NCBI GenBank assembly: GCA_049999725.1
Contig: JBNGIS010020181.1
Span: forward strand, 1 to 47,764
Direction: 5' to 3'
DNA: 47,764 nucleotides
DNA from: Haplomitrium mnioides
Taxonomy: Eukaryota > Marchantiophyta > Haplomitriopsida > Calobryales
The notes under the pieces are model-generated. The model made no database searches. It was given only the letters and a program-made list of their open reading frames with translations, and had not been told where the DNA came from. This document shows positions 18,850 through 30,365 of this stretch, piece after piece; the stretch's first letter is position 1, and each line of letters opens with the position of its first letter. The position numbers were made by a program, and so were the translations under genes.

Positions 18850-19870
18850 TGTTGTCTACTCTACTGAATTGGTGAAGATGATATCCTCAGATGTTGCCTC
18901 ATACCTCCTCAAACTTCTCAAGTCCTCCATGGACGCCACACATCTACTTGTGGTGGCCATTTTGCTGGGAAATCAGCTATACTTAAAGTACTATGTTCTA
19001 AATATTGGTGGTCGACTTTATTTGCTGATTCTCATAGATTCACCCAAACTTGCGATGTTGACTAGAGAATAGGTTGTCCAACAAGACATGATGAAATGCC
19101 TCTGACTCCCATCTTTCCACTTTCTACTTTCAAAAAATAGGGTCTAGATTTCATTGGTCCAATCTCTCCTCCTTTACAAAGTTGTTGAAATCAATACATA
19201 TTAGGTGCGATAGATCACATAGCCAAATAGGCTGAAGCTATTGCCCTCCATGTTGATAATGCCAATTCTGTAGCTTCCTTTCTTTACAAGTACATACTAA
19301 ACAGATTTGGCTCACTACTTGAACTAGTCAGTGATAGGGGAACACACTTTCTCAACAACTTCATTCATGTTTATATGACCCTCTACTCCATCTAACATAT
19401 GATATCTGCAAGCCAACGGATAAGCAAAATCTACCAACAAAGTCTTGAAGGCGATTCTCACAAAAAACAGTTTCCACTCATCGATCTGATTGGAGTGAAC
19501 ATCTACTTGATGTGCTTTAGGCTTACAAACCAATGACCAAAGCATCCATTGGTTTCACACCCTTTCATCTTGTCTATGGCCAGGAAGTATTACTTCCAAT
19601 CGAAATCCAAGTTCCGTCATTGCGTGTCGTGATAGCCAACAGACTCAGTTCTCGTGAATCTTTACAACATAGACTAGCAACTTTAGAGCCACTCACAGAA
19701 GACAGAGTCACTCCATTTACCTTGAGATTTTCACATCAACTTCAGGTGAAACAAAAACATGATAGAAATATTAACGACAAATCATTCCAAGTCAATGACT
19801 TAGTTCTTGTTTTTTTATATGAGACTTCTTTAGTTTGCTCCAAAGTTCACAACCCACTGGTGAAGACTGT
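18850..19870 (+). pseudogene. pol: TE1 integrase remnant
   Basis: The zinc-binding region reads STCGGHFAGKSAILKVL, KYWWSTLFADSHRF and TCDVD, so the last Cys is lost. The core shows GLDFIGPIS (first Asp), GAIDHIAK, RFGSLLELVSDRGTHFLNN (second Asp), then PTDKQNLPTKSLEAI, where the catalytic Glu position reads Leu. The open stretch 19533-19872 is the integrase C-terminal part: IGFTPFHLVYGQEVLLPIEI and LTEDRVTPFTL. The YG-x-E-x-x-LP-I-E motif is strongly conserved in Gypsy integrases. No chromodomain follows. Confidence 0.8.
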
Positions 19871-21092
19871 ATAGGGTCACACAAGTTTATGCACATTGAT
19901 ATATTACTCTAGAAACTCTTGATGACACTACCGTTTTTGCACTTGTCAATGCAAACCAAGTCAAAATGTACTACATCTGGGTCATTCAATTTCTCTTTCC
20001 ATATCCTATCTCTTTGTGTTTTCCATTTGCATTCTGGTTATCTACCTTTGCAACTGTTTGACTTTCTTGTATCCTTGTAAATCTCTCAATTTTGTTTCTT
20101 GCTTGATAGTATCGCTACCTACTTTTGTTCGCAAGAGAAGCTCACAACTTAAACCAGAGGTCCTTTTGCGACGAGAGATGGACCTCAAAACAAGATTATA
20201 GAGTGTTCAAACTCAAGAATTGGAGCTCAGAATGACTTGCATCAACTCAACATCAACTTGAAGACAACTCTCAAAAGCGACATCGACACAAATACAATGA
20301 TACTCACAACCTAAGAACAATTTTAATTAAATATGATTTCATGTGAAATAATCTATATGTAGTAGAAATAAGATTCAAACACTTGCTAAACCAAGCAAAT
20401 TAAAGAATGATCATCTAAAAAAAAGGCAAGCACCAAAAACTCTCAAGTGACAAAGAGAAGACAAAGATCAAAGAAGCTAAAGAAAAGGGAATGTACTTCT
20501 CAAAATGAATAGTCTCCATGTTAAGTCAAGTTCTTGTTTTTGATTTTGTTCTGTTATGTTAAAGAATCAGATATAAAAAAGAGAGAAAAAAATCCAAAGT
20601 TAGATATCGTGTGTCATTTCTCACTTTCATCGACGTTTCTCTTAGTGCCTCATCCTCTGCCTTTTGTTGTCCTCTAGTCTCTTGCATCTTTTTCTTTTTA
20701 AAGTCCTCCAAAGTTTGTCTCATTCCAAATGTTGAAGGTTTTTTTGTCTTGTTCTAGCTATGTCGCTTGAGAAGCATGCTATCATGAAGATGCTTATGGA
20801 GACATTGGAGTATTGATCTGAATAAGAAGAAGAAACACCTCAAAAGAGTGTTGAGAAGATACAAACCAAAATTGACAAGTGAAGAACAAGTGTTACCCAA
20901 GACCTAAAGCCAAAGATATAGTGTGGTTGCAACGTTGTTCTCAAAGTGATCTTATACAAGCAAAAATAAGACTTCAACAAAATATAAGTGCAAAGTTTTG
21001 AAGCTGATATACTCAAGACCAAAACTTTGAAGAAAAGATCAAGTAAAGGGAAGCAAAATCAAGAAGCTCCTCCAAAGCAACGACAAGAGTAC
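19871..21092 (+). other. TE1 3' untranslated region, no gene seen
   Basis: About 1.2 kb between the integrase stop and the right LTR. I find no domain. Purine-rich runs occur near 20474-20490 and 21045-21060 and could include the polypurine tract, but none touches the LTR edge clearly. Confidence 0.5.
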
Positions 21093-22478
21093 TGAGCAAA
21101 TGATTGTAAGTCGTAGTATTGTTGTTGGGTGTTGTGATGCCTTTTGTTATGTAAACTTTTGTTAAGAGTTTGTCCTTGTATTTTTATCCTTTTGTGTGTG
21201 TTGATTCTATATGCTCTCTATTTGCTTTGTCTGTTGTTCACGTTTAAGAGAAGTTAAGAACATGAGACTAGAACAGAAAGAGGAGTCCTTCTTTCTTGTT
21301 ATGTAATTGTTGTTCCGCCTTCCCTCATGATTATATCTTATGCTTTCCATGACTATTCCAACATAATGATTTGCCTCTATGGTTCATTTTGTCTCATATA
21401 CTCCAAATGCATAGTTCTGTTTTTGTGTATAATCCTTTATCTATTAGATCTGTTTTAGTATGTCGTTCAACTTGTAACACTTCTAGAAAAGCATATATGT
21501 AAGAACTTGGTCGTTCCCTCCTTATAATAGAAACAAAACTCCTCATATTAAACAAAACATAAGATTATAGTTTGCATCTTGCTCTATGTAGAGAGCTATT
21601 CCAAAGAGTTGTATCCCATAGGTGTATGTCGCCCAAAGCAGTTAAAGTATAAACCATCAATGATTCCAAATATCGGACATACGTCATCCCTTCCAAAGCT
21701 TGTATGCTCTTTTTTCTAATCAGATATAATTAAGACTGAGAGTCTTTTGAACCATCCATAGGATATCCTTCTGATCCAGTTAGTGTAGACAACACGACTA
21801 TGTTGTTGAAACTCGCGATGTCGTTCATATGAAAATATCTCTTATTGTTCTGGTCTCTTGACCATTAGTCTATCTTGCTATCCATAGGACTTTCCTTATA
21901 TCTAGCTTATTACTGCCGTCTGACGCTATCTTCTACTAGGAAGTTGGAACATCATTCTTGATCGGTTGTACCTCTGACGTCATCCTGATAAGCTCACCAA
22001 GCTTTATCAAAGTGTACCTCTCTTTATAGAAACTTCATTTAGACATATCGTATAGCATATTCCCAATCTGAAGCATCTTTAGAGTTTGATCCAATCCATC
22101 AGACATACATCTTAGAGCTTGATTGATTGTATCAGACAACCCCCTTCTAACCCTCAAGTAGATGCTATTAGAACCTGATTTATATACCTTTTTGTCATGT
22201 ATAGCTTTTGTGTATGTTCAAATCCCTCATCCGTCCCCAATCTTAAGAACTTCTAGACTAGAAATGTATCCCATCTTCCATCCATACGAGTGAAACCCTT
22301 CAATAGCTTAGATCCTTTTTTCCCTAATGTCATTTTGTACGATTGTTGTCTTAGACTTGTCGCCCTCGTGAGTACTCATCAATAGTGTTGTCCTCACTTA
22401 CATTCAGTTCTAGTTATGATAGCTAGGTCTCATTGGTATAGACTTGATCACTATTCTTGAAAGAAAGTTGCCTAGACA
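21093..22478 (+). repeat. TE1 right LTR
   Basis: Begins TGAGCAAATGATTGTAAG and ends near CCTAGACA. It aligns with 85-1350 but is longer because of a block at about 21573-21945 that is absent from the left copy. The copies are clearly diverged, with many substitutions and indels, which makes TE1 an old insertion. The sequence right after it reads as TE4 gag. Confidence 0.7.
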
Positions 22479-23532
22479 TTACTTCTTTGAGACATCCACT
22501 ACGCAACCCAATTACCACTATACTAGAAAGACAGCCCAAAAACCAATTATTTCTACCATATTCACCACAAGGAGAGGGTTTCTCCTCTTGTACTCTCTAC
22601 CTCTATGAAACACATTGTGAACAATCCCATGGTGAATTTGGAATGGTATCTAAAAAGGCTATCTAAGAAAAAGAACGTTATATGAGACAAGTTGGGGCTA
22701 CCACTTTGGAGGAAGCTATTAAAGCTTTTGAAACTTATGAAATTGTAGAACTGGTGGAAAAGCTTAAGGATTCTCAGTCCAGTAGCAGTGAGGAAGAAAG
22801 TAAGAAAAAGAAGACGAAAGATAAGAAAAAGAGTAAAAAGTCAAAGAGGGTTAAGTAGAGCTCTAGTTCTGATTTTGATGAGGAATCTAGTTCTTTTGGA
22901 GAGGGGGAATCATCATGCTCTTTAGATTCAGAGGAGGGGAAAAAGAAAAGAAGAGCTAAGAAAGGAGAACATCAATTGGGTAAAAATAACATGAACAAAT
23001 TGACAAAGAAAATAGAAAAAGTGGCGATTAAGTAGACTGTCAGCTCTAATAAGAGAAGGTTTACTACTTCTTTTAGAAACAATGTATAGTGTACTCGCTA
23101 CAAGAAGAAGGGTCACATGGAGCAGGAATGTAAGTATCCTCCTGCTATTGTAATGTATGTGCAAGCTCCATACTAGGCTGAAAAGAACCGTAGATGATGG
23201 ATGCTGGTTTAGTACAATTTCCTATGTATGTTGTAGGTTAAGGCACGGAAAGACCAATGGAGAGAATTCAATATTAGCAAATGTCAAGAACATCTTATGT
23301 CATAACAACTCAGCAAGCAATGGTGCTTTTAGCTGCACCAAGAACTCAATTAGTGCCAATTGAACCTGGTAAAATATTTACATGCTATGATTGTGGAGGA
23401 CTTGATCACTATGCTAATCCATGTTCTCATGCAAGGAAGCCAGTGGGGTATGTACCATTGTGTGGGAATTGTAAGAAATATGGACACATTGAATCTAAGT
23501 GTCTAGCCTCACCTTTGACAAAAATGATGTAA
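22479..23532 (+). pseudogene. gag: TE4 gag (truncated) with three zinc knuckles
   Basis: The capsid end reads MRQVGATTLEEAIKAFETYE, followed by a charged stretch rich in Ser, Glu and Lys (about 22775-23000). Three cysteine motifs follow: CTRYKKKGHMEQEC (second Cys now Tyr, about 23092), CYDCGGLDHYANPC and CGNCKKYGHIESKC (23380-23512). The last two have canonical C-x2-C-x4-H-x4-C spacing. They bind the packaged RNA. The N-terminal capsid part is absent because the frame runs into the TE1 LTR at 22478. Stops occur at 22665, 22857 and 23032 among others. Confidence 0.75.
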
Positions 23533-24866
23533 AATATGTGGAGCCACCAACACCTGAACAAGAGGTGAGAATGTTAATGGAGAAACCAATTGAGGAGGCT
23601 ACCTTATTTAAAGTAGAAACCAGAAGTAAGAGTAAGGAAAAGAAGAGACAGAGCTAGAGTGAAGTAAAAGAGGAAACCTTGAAGGTTGTTATGGGCCATA
23701 AGAAGGATCCAAAATATAATAGGAATGACCCTAAATACTTGTAGAATATTTCAAAGAAGGTTTCTAATGAGCTACAAAAGGAACTCCAAGAGAAGAGGGA
23801 ACATGAAGTCAGATTGGAAAGAAATAGAAAGTTGGAAGAGGAGAGAGTAAGGAAAGATCCAGGTAGGAAAGATGGATCTGGACTATCTTTTGAAGGAGTC
23901 AAAGTGGATGAATTGGATCTGAATTATAGCAAGGCTATAGATGTATAGAGAATGCCAACCAATGTAATAGCGGGGCAAGTTTTGATAATGTATGCACTAG
24001 AGAGAAAAAAGTTGAGAATTCTCACCAACGCAAGGAAGAGGAAGCAAAGATAACCTAAGGTGTCAGTTTTTGTATCATTTTCCCCCACATGAACTGTTCA
24101 GCTGGAGGCATACAAATATGGAGCTTCCAAGGTAGAGATCTAGATAAGAGGCTATAATGTAATGAATGTACTAATCGATGGAGGTTCAAGGAAGATTATC
24201 ATGATGTTGGAAACCATACAGGCACTAAGATTCAACCATATGAATAAAACTCCTCAAGTTTTGAGATTGGCAGATCAAAGAAGGCTGATCCCTTAAGGAG
24301 TTTTGAAGGGAGTGAAAACTGTGATTGGAGAAATGGAATTTATTTTGGATTACACTATTATAAGTCGTGAATCTAAGTCAACATGTCTTATAGTACTGAG
24401 ACATCCTTGGCTTTATTAAGCCAAAGCAGTGGAAGATTGGGGGAGGAGAGAAATCAAGTTTGGAACCAACCCCAAGGCAAAATTATCTTAGGAAGAGCTT
24501 CCATATCAGAGAGAAACTCAAACAATTGAGAAATATACCTTAGAGACCAATCGATGAATTATGATGGGTTTGTATTAGACTCGGAGGAGGAGGCTGATGA
24601 AGATCCAGAATTGTAGTTGCAAGAAGATGATCCGCCAATTGTTTACTTGGCCGGAGAATATTGTCAAGAGTTGGGTGTGCGTAACTCGACTTTTCTTGGC
24701 TGGAGTGATGAGGAGTTTATCAAGTGGAGCATCAATGGCAAGGAAGGCGTAGGTGACTTGGACATGCTCTCTTTATTTTCAAGCAAAGGTGAGAAGGGAC
24801 TTGAGTTGATTTTGGAGAAGCTCATGACATACAATGGTAAGAGAACAACAATACAGTGCCATTAAA
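23533..24866 (+). pseudogene. pol: TE4 retropepsin and charged flanks
   Basis: A long Lys/Glu-rich stretch (about 23570-23930) reads as a likely coiled coil (LQKELQEKREHEVRLERN). The protease follows: YNVMNVLIDGGSRKIIMML (about 24155-24205) with D-G-G in place of the usual D-S/T-G, then LRLADQRRLIP, GVLKGVKTVIG, MEFILDYTII and LIVLRHPWLY, matching the LGRPWLY end. The open stretch 24617-24863 (VYLAGEYCQELGVRN, FSSKGEKGLELILEKL) links protease and RT. There are several stops. Confidence 0.7.
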
Positions 24867-25584
24867 GTGAGTTCTAAGAATCCCCAAAATACTCTATTTT
24901 TGTGTAATGATTTGGGAGAGAAAGAGAGCAATATTTATAAAGCCCTCTTGACAGAATTTCAAGATGTGTTTGGCTGGTCCTTTAAAGACCTTAAGAGAGT
25001 ACTTTTTGAATTATAAGAGCATAGAATTTTCTTAGAAGAGGGACAAACCTATTAGACAAAGGCAATACCAACTAAATACTAAGTATTCAATGCTAGTGAA
25101 GGAGGAGTTGGACAAGTTATTGGCTGCAAATTTTATTTATCCAACACCCTATAGTGAGTGGGTGTTGCTATAGTAATAATGATGAAGAAAAATAGAAAAA
25201 TTAGAGTGTGCTAAGATTTTAGGAAATTAAATTAGACCACTAAAAAGGATTTCTATCCTTTACTGTCCAATGACACTATTCTAGACCAAGTGGCAGAGGC
25301 TGAATGTTATTTATTTTTGGATGGATCCTTTGGTTATAACCAGGTGAGCATCCACCCTGGAGGCAGACTGAAGACCACCTTCACCACATATTGGGATATG
25401 TATGCTTATAATATAACGCCTTTTGAGTTGTGTAACACCCCAACCACATTTCATAGAGTTATGACTCACATTTTAAAACCATATCTACGAGAATTTATAG
25501 AAATATTTTTGGATGATTTTTGTCTGTATAGATCAAAGAAAGATCATCTTATTCATTTAAGAAAACATTTGAGAGATGTACATA
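24867..25584 (+). pseudogene. pol: TE4 reverse transcriptase, first part
   Basis: FQDVFGWSFKDLKRV, EHRIFLEEG, then a decayed palm start, KIRVC, DFRKLN, TTKKDFYPL, CYLFLDGSFGYNQVSIH (first catalytic Asp intact), LKTTFTTYWDMYAYN, PFELCNTPTTFHRVMTHI and FIEIFLDDFCLYRS (the catalytic F-L-D-D pair intact). The frame is then cut after HLRKHLRDVH by the TE5 LTR at 25585. The open stretch 25290-25587 is clean, but stops upstream break the polyprotein. Confidence 0.9.
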
Positions 25585-26103
25585 TGTAACACTACTTACA
25601 TACGCACAAGTTAGCACAAATACAAGAGAAGCGCACAAGGACTTCAAAAACCCACAAGGTAAGAGATGCCAAACAAGGCACTCTCCCTTCTTTATATACT
25701 TGATAAAAAGCTCCTTGCTTACATAGGTGGAGGAACCTTATTGGTTCCTTTTCTATCCTCTTCTAATTGGACCGCTCTTTTCTCTTTCACTCTGATTGGA
25801 CCACCCTTTACTTTTATTCTCCTTTTGCTACATATCTTTATCTTTATCTCTTTAATTCTCCTTCTACCACATGTCTTTATTTTTAGAACCTTCTCTTTAC
25901 TTTTATTCTCTACTTGCCACGTGTCGTTATCTAGACTCCCTCTTTCACTTTAATTCGTTGACTTTCTCTCCTCTTGCCACGTGTCTAATTCTCTATAATA
26001 GCAATCTTTTTTTGCTACTCTAACTTAGTAATATCTTTCTAAACATAGTTGACATTATGTTTTACGTTATTTTTTTGTCATGGCTTACTAAAGTTAGTGT
26101 TCA
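25585..26103 (-). repeat. TE5 3' LTR
   Basis: In plus orientation it runs from TGTAACACTACTTACAT to AGTTAGTGTTCA. On the minus strand it has a TATATAAA box at about 25691-25698 and, upstream of that, CACGTG boxes at 25918-25923 and 25978-25983 within a repeated TTGCCACGTGTC unit. It aligns over its full length with 31071-31588. Confidence 0.92.
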
Positions 26104-26125
26104 TTATAATCCTCCCCTCTTTTAA
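26104..26125 (-). other. TE5 polypurine tract
   Basis: The minus strand reads AAAAGAGGGGAGGATTATAA immediately before the 3' LTR start. This is a textbook plus-strand primer site. Confidence 0.85.
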
Positions 26126-26415
26126 GAGGCAACATCCTCGTTGCAAGTAAGAGAGTTCTCAAAAGAGTGGACAAGTGCGGAGGCATTAGCCAAATTCTCC
26201 AAGGGATCCCAAGTAGCATCATAAAGAGGGTAATCTTTCCAACGAACCAAATATTCCACAATCTCACGACGAACATGGCACTGCATACGTTTCTTCAAGA
26301 GTTGTTCAACCTCATATTCTTCATGACCATCAATAAGCTCAGGTGGTGGAGGGGGTTTTTGGGTACTGTTAAAAAGTGGTAGAGCGAGGGACAAAAGCTT
26401 GGAGTAAAGAGACAT
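26122..26415 (-). pseudogene. TE5 chromodomain and polyprotein C-terminus
   Basis: The open minus-strand frame ends with a good chromodomain: EEYEVEQLLKKRMQCHVRRE, then EYLVRWKDYPLYDATWDPLE and ALVHSFE. The aromatic positions (Tyr in EYEVE, Trp in VRWKDYP, and ATWDP) that form the methyl-lysine pocket in classic chromodomains are present. In chromoviruses this module lies at the integrase C-terminus and directs insertion into heterochromatin. This is the best preserved of the three chromodomains in the window. The frame is separated by stops from the integrase core. Confidence 0.88.
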
Positions 26416-27560
26416 GAAAGACTGGATGAATCTTCATGTGAGAAGGTAAAACCAATCGATAAGCAACTCCAATGCGAGCAAAGATAGCAAAAAGACCAAT
26501 AAAGCAAGCACTAAACTTACGTGAATGAAGCAAAGGAAGATTGGACGTGGAGAGCTAGACTTGGTCACCAACAGCAAAGGTCACCTTGTGACAATGAGTA
26601 TCAACATATTGCTTTTGTCAGTTACGAGCAACTTCCAGTTTTTCCTTAGCTCATCGTATTCCAAGATGTAGACAATGAAGGAACTCATCAATGGTTGGAC
26701 TCTTAGAGGTCAATGAGGATGCATGTTGAAGACTAGAGATGGTGGTAGGATGCTCACCATACATTAAAAAGAAAGATGTAGCGCGTGTAGAACTGTTGAT
26801 GGAGTTATTGTACGAGAACTCCACAAGAAGTAGTAGTTAGTCCCATTATGTTTGTTCTTCCAAAGTAAAACTCGTAGCATATTCTGAATGGTACGGTTGG
26901 CCCGTTCAGTTTGACCATCAGATTGTGGGTGATAAGTAGTAGATATAGCTAGTTTGGTTTTAAGAAGACCAAATATAGTACGCCAAAACATGCTGGTGAA
27001 TTGAGTGCCTTGATCCAAAATAATAACTTTGGAAATACCATGATGCAAGTAGACTGCCTCCAAATAAAGTTGTGCTAGCTCAGGTGTTGTCACTGATTTG
27101 GTAGTTGGACGAATATGAATCATTTTGCTAAGCTTGTCCACAAAAACAACAATAACATCATAGCCCGTAGAAGTACGAGGTAGCTCACAAACAACATCCA
27201 TACTCATATGCTCCCATCCGTGATTGGGGATAGGTAACGGCTGCAACAAGCCTTCTCATTTAAGGTTGGTAGCCTTGTTTTGTTGACAAGCCAAACAACT
27301 CCGAACATATTCCTCCACATCGTGATGCATTTTAGGCCAATAATAAACTCATTAAAGATTGTCCAAAGTCTTCTCAATTCCAATATGACCTCTTACTGCG
27401 GAATCATGTGCTTCATATAAAATTTCAAAGCAAAGCTTAACATTATTGGGAATCCATACCTTATCTTGGAAGAAAATCAATCCTCTTACTTCTTTCATTA
27501 GCTTCTTTTGTTGTGCGGCAATGATCTCTTCATCTGTCTTGACTACAACCAACATCTCTG
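26416..27560 (-). pseudogene. pol: TE5 integrase
   Basis: In minus-strand order: LYEAHDSAVRGHIGIEKTL (zinc-binding His pair), two stops, VYYWPKMHHDVEEYVRSC and LACQQNKA (Cys pair), then the core in a clean stretch 27249-26764. The core contains WEHMSMDVVCELP (Asp), VFVDKLSKMIHIRP, VIILDQGTQFTSMF (Asp) and STTYHPQSDGQTERANRT (Glu). All three catalytic acidic residues and the zinc ligands are present. The enzyme would insert the element cDNA. The remainder toward the chromodomain is broken. Confidence 0.92.
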
Positions 27561-28060
27561 TCCACTAAGTAGAATGAATTGTGATTTCAGACATGATGTT
27601 GAGTTGAGGCGTTTGTGTTAAGGCATCTGCAATCTGACGTTTTACTTCCACATAAACCATCTTCATATGGAACCGCTGTCGCCATTCCGCCTATCGAATT
27701 TGCCTTTTTTAGAGCTCTTTTTGAGTTTCTAGATAGATAAGAGGCTTATGATCGGTTTCGACCACAAACTCTTTATCTCCTAAATAGTGCTTCCAATGTT
27801 TGGTTGATAACACAATTGCCAATTCTTCACGTTTTGTGGTGTGGTAGTTCTACTCTACATCACTTAATTTTCTAGAAATGAAGGCAATAAGATGCCAACC
27901 ATTCTCCCATTCTTGTTGCAAGACTCCACCTATGGCTTTTTCTAATGTATCCACTGAAAGCTTGATTGGCCATTTGGAATCATACCATTTAAGAATAGGA
28001 GCATGAAGAAGTGATTTCTTCAATGCTTGAAATGCCAACTCTTTTGTAGCTCTCCCATAT
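27561..28060 (-). pseudogene. pol: TE5 RNase H
   Basis: AFQALKKSLLHAPIL precedes KLSVDTLEKAIGGVLQQE (Asp), AFISRKLSDVE, YHTTKREELAIV (Glu), VVETDHKPLIYL (Asp) and ADALTQ (final Asp of the ADALSR-type motif). The four acidic residues can all be read. There are stops near 27848, 27715 and 27685. Confidence 0.85.
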
Positions 28061-29065
28061 CCAAGTATGACTTTTCTTGAGCAAGTTGGTCAATGGTTCT
28101 GCTATTTGTGCAAAACCTTTCACAAATCGATGATAAAACCAGGTTAACCCCAAAAATCCTTGTAGTTATGTGTGATCACTAGGAGCCTCCCACTTCCAAA
28201 TTGCCTCTACTTTCTCATCCATAACTTGCACTCACACGATGACCCAAGTAGTCCACCTCCCTTTTCCCAATTTCACATTTTGACATCTTCACATATAACT
28301 TGTGATTTCAAAGTACCTTTAATACGGTACGAAGGTGTTGTTGATGCTCTTGAAGATTCTTGCTGTAAATGAGAATGTCATCCAAAAATGCAATAACAAA
28401 CTTATCCAAATAAGATAAAAAAATATCATTCATAAGGCACATAAAGGTGGTAGGAGCATTAGTTAATCCAAAAGACATAACAAGATATTCAAAATGCCCA
28501 TATCGACTTCAAAATGTTGTTTTTTGAACATCACCTTTTGCAATTTGGATTTGATTATATCCGCTTCTCAAATCAAACTTTGTGAGTAATTTTCTCTTTA
28601 AAGTTGATCAAACAACTCATCCATTCTAAGTAACGGATATTTATTTTTGACCGTTTGTTGGTTGAGTGCTCGATAGTCGATACACATTCTCATACTCCCA
28701 TCTTTCTTCTTCAAAAATAATACTGATGCACCATAAGGAGATATACTTGGCTGAATGAACCCCTTCTCCAACAACTCAGTAATATGAGATTTACATTCCT
28801 TGAGTTCATGAGGAGGCAATTGATATGGGACTTTGCATGGTGGAATACTTTTTGGAAAAACCTCAATGTTATGACCAATGCATTGTTTAGGCGGCAATCC
28901 ATGGGGTAAATCATTGGGAAAGACATCGTGAAACTCCTTCAACATACCTTGAAGATCATAGGAAACTTTATGCTTTGAGTCCTCTTTCTCAATTGTGAGT
29001 TCACGTATGAGCCCCAAAAACATTGTATCTTGTTTTTTGATTGAATGTGCTCCAATCACATACAA
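28061..29065 (-). pseudogene. pol: TE5 reverse transcriptase
   Basis: The clean stretch 29065-28598 carries the RT start: [61 protein letters not shown] and [14 protein letters not shown] frameshift near 28600 follows, then TKFDLRSGYNQIQIAKG (first Asp), a stop, [20 protein letters not shown] and [15 protein letters not shown] (catalytic Asp pair intact). The thumb toward 28070 is more decayed. It is a typical chromovirus RT with its catalytic residues kept. Confidence 0.92.
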
Positions 29066-29131
29066 GGGTAGGTGCCTCGAATGAGGTTGTACTCTCTCTC
29101 CTCAAATCTTCCATTGAGAAGTCGTGAGTGT

Positions 29132-29440
29132 CTACTTACGCCAATCTACTTGCGCGTTATATCTTCGTAGCCATTTCATTCCAAGAATCGCATCATATCT
29201 CGCCAATGTCATGATCTTCCACTCCAAATTCTCTTTATAGTTGTCTATATGTAGAGCTATAGTCTTAGATAGACATTCAATAGGCTCACTTTGGCCATTT
29301 GCCATTTCAACCACCTTGTGCTCTTTTTTTTCAATTGGCAATTTCAACTTCAAGGCTATCGCTCGTAACAAATAATTTTCTTCCGCTCCGGAGTCCACCA
29401 AAACTCTAATTGCCAATCTTTCTATCCATCTATCAACCAT
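29132..29440 (-). pseudogene. pol: TE5 retropepsin
   Basis: An open minus-strand stretch of 102 codons. AIRVLVDSGAEENYL contains the D-S-G catalytic loop intact; VVEMANGQSEPIECLSK is the flap; ARYDAILGMKWLRRY is the conserved end before the RT. Length and motifs fit the monomer of a homodimeric retroviral-type aspartic protease. It is separated by stops from gag and RT. Confidence 0.88.
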
Positions 29441-29539
29441 AATTAGTCCTCCATTCTATGACATTCTTCTTTTTCTCCATTATTGATATTATGAAGAGGC
29501 CGTCGAAAAACTCGCCCTTGATTGCGTCGTACTGCTCTA

Positions 29540-30365
29540 CAATTCGGTGCAATATACCGTATTCGCCCACAATTATAACATGTTCGTGTTTCTTGTCGTT
29601 CTTCAGCTCTTCTTTCTATAGCATTGTGTGGTCCTCTTGGTTGTTGATTGTGGCGATTGAAATCTTTTCTTCTAATATGTCACAACTCCATAGGCATTGG
29701 GCCATAATTCCCTCCTATTTGCACAATCCCCAATGTTCCTTCAATTCTTTGAGCAAATGAGATGGCTTCGTTAACATCTTTTGGGTTGCGCATCATAATT
29801 TCCCCTCGAATCTTCCTTTTTAATCCTTGCAAAAATTGTTCAAGGGCCTCGACTAAACTCATATCTTTAACTTGAACTTGTAGGCTTTGAAACTCTTCAA
29901 TGTACCTTGCAACCTTGCCTTGTTGCTCTAATTCCCAAAGCTTAGTGCTTGCAGTTAATATGGTGTCTATCACTTTAAAATTTTGTAGTAAGCCCTCTTT
30001 CACGCTGCTCCACAAAAGTTGTTCTCCTCGTGCATTTTTTGTTACTCCCATCCTTGTAGCCAAATAGATGCGTGCTCCGTTAAAAATGATATTGCAAATA
30101 GTCCCTTCTCCAAATCTGACGTATTCGGAAAATATGATATGTGAACTTCCATCCAATACACCCATCATTGTACGACACCTACCATGTGGCTTCCTTCATA
30201 AGCGTCCACTTTACACGATTTGCTCATCTTTTGAAATAGTGTTTCTCGACTCCCTTCTCCGTTCTCTTGTTGCAACCGTATTTTCACCATCTTCGCCATC
30301 AACATATTTGTTTGTTGTTGGCTTGCTATAAAGGCTGTTTGGAGTTCTTCTAACTTTTCCATCAT
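29540..30365 (-). pseudogene. gag: TE5 gag with degenerate zinc knuckle
   Basis: The likely start is the Met of MMEKLEELQTAFIASQQ (30363-30365), about 700 bases after the primer-binding site. The capsid region 30168-29680 is open: GARIYLATRMGVTK, FKVIDTILTASTKLWELEQQ, KVARYIEEFQSLQVQVKD, LEQFLQGLKRKIRGEIMM and AISFAQRIEG. The zinc knuckle (about 29580-29550) reads CYNCGRIRYIAPNC, with Tyr at the His position. One stop at about 30167 separates the N-terminus from the capsid. Confidence 0.85.

Larger units (their letters stand above)
85..22478 (+). mobile_element. TE1: nested Ty3/Gypsy retrotransposon, interrupted by TE2
   Basis: Two diverged direct repeats of over 1.2 kb (about 85-1350 and 21093-22478) bracket Gag, retropepsin, RT, RNase H and integrase remnants that all read on the plus strand at 14.5-19.9 kb. 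The gag is cut by the minus-strand element TE2, so TE1's own internal sequence is about 1351-1944 plus 14544-21092. The PR-RT-RH-INT order is that of Ty3/Gypsy, and no chromodomain is seen after the integrase. The RNase H and integrase segments read like the non-chromodomain (Tat/Athila-type) branch, but a tree is needed for the lineage. The right end abuts a truncated TE4 gag, so TE1 probably inserted into TE4. Confidence 0.75.

Noticed and set aside
25666-25953. Open stretch of about 95 codons, hydrophobic, in the TE5 LTR
   Set aside because: It is pyrimidine-rich LTR sequence read against the transcription direction; the repeated Leu/Phe/Ser content is compositional. The same happens in the other LTR.
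26122-26415. A host HP1-like chromodomain gene
   Set aside because: It is immediately followed on its strand by a polypurine tract and LTR, and preceded by integrase.
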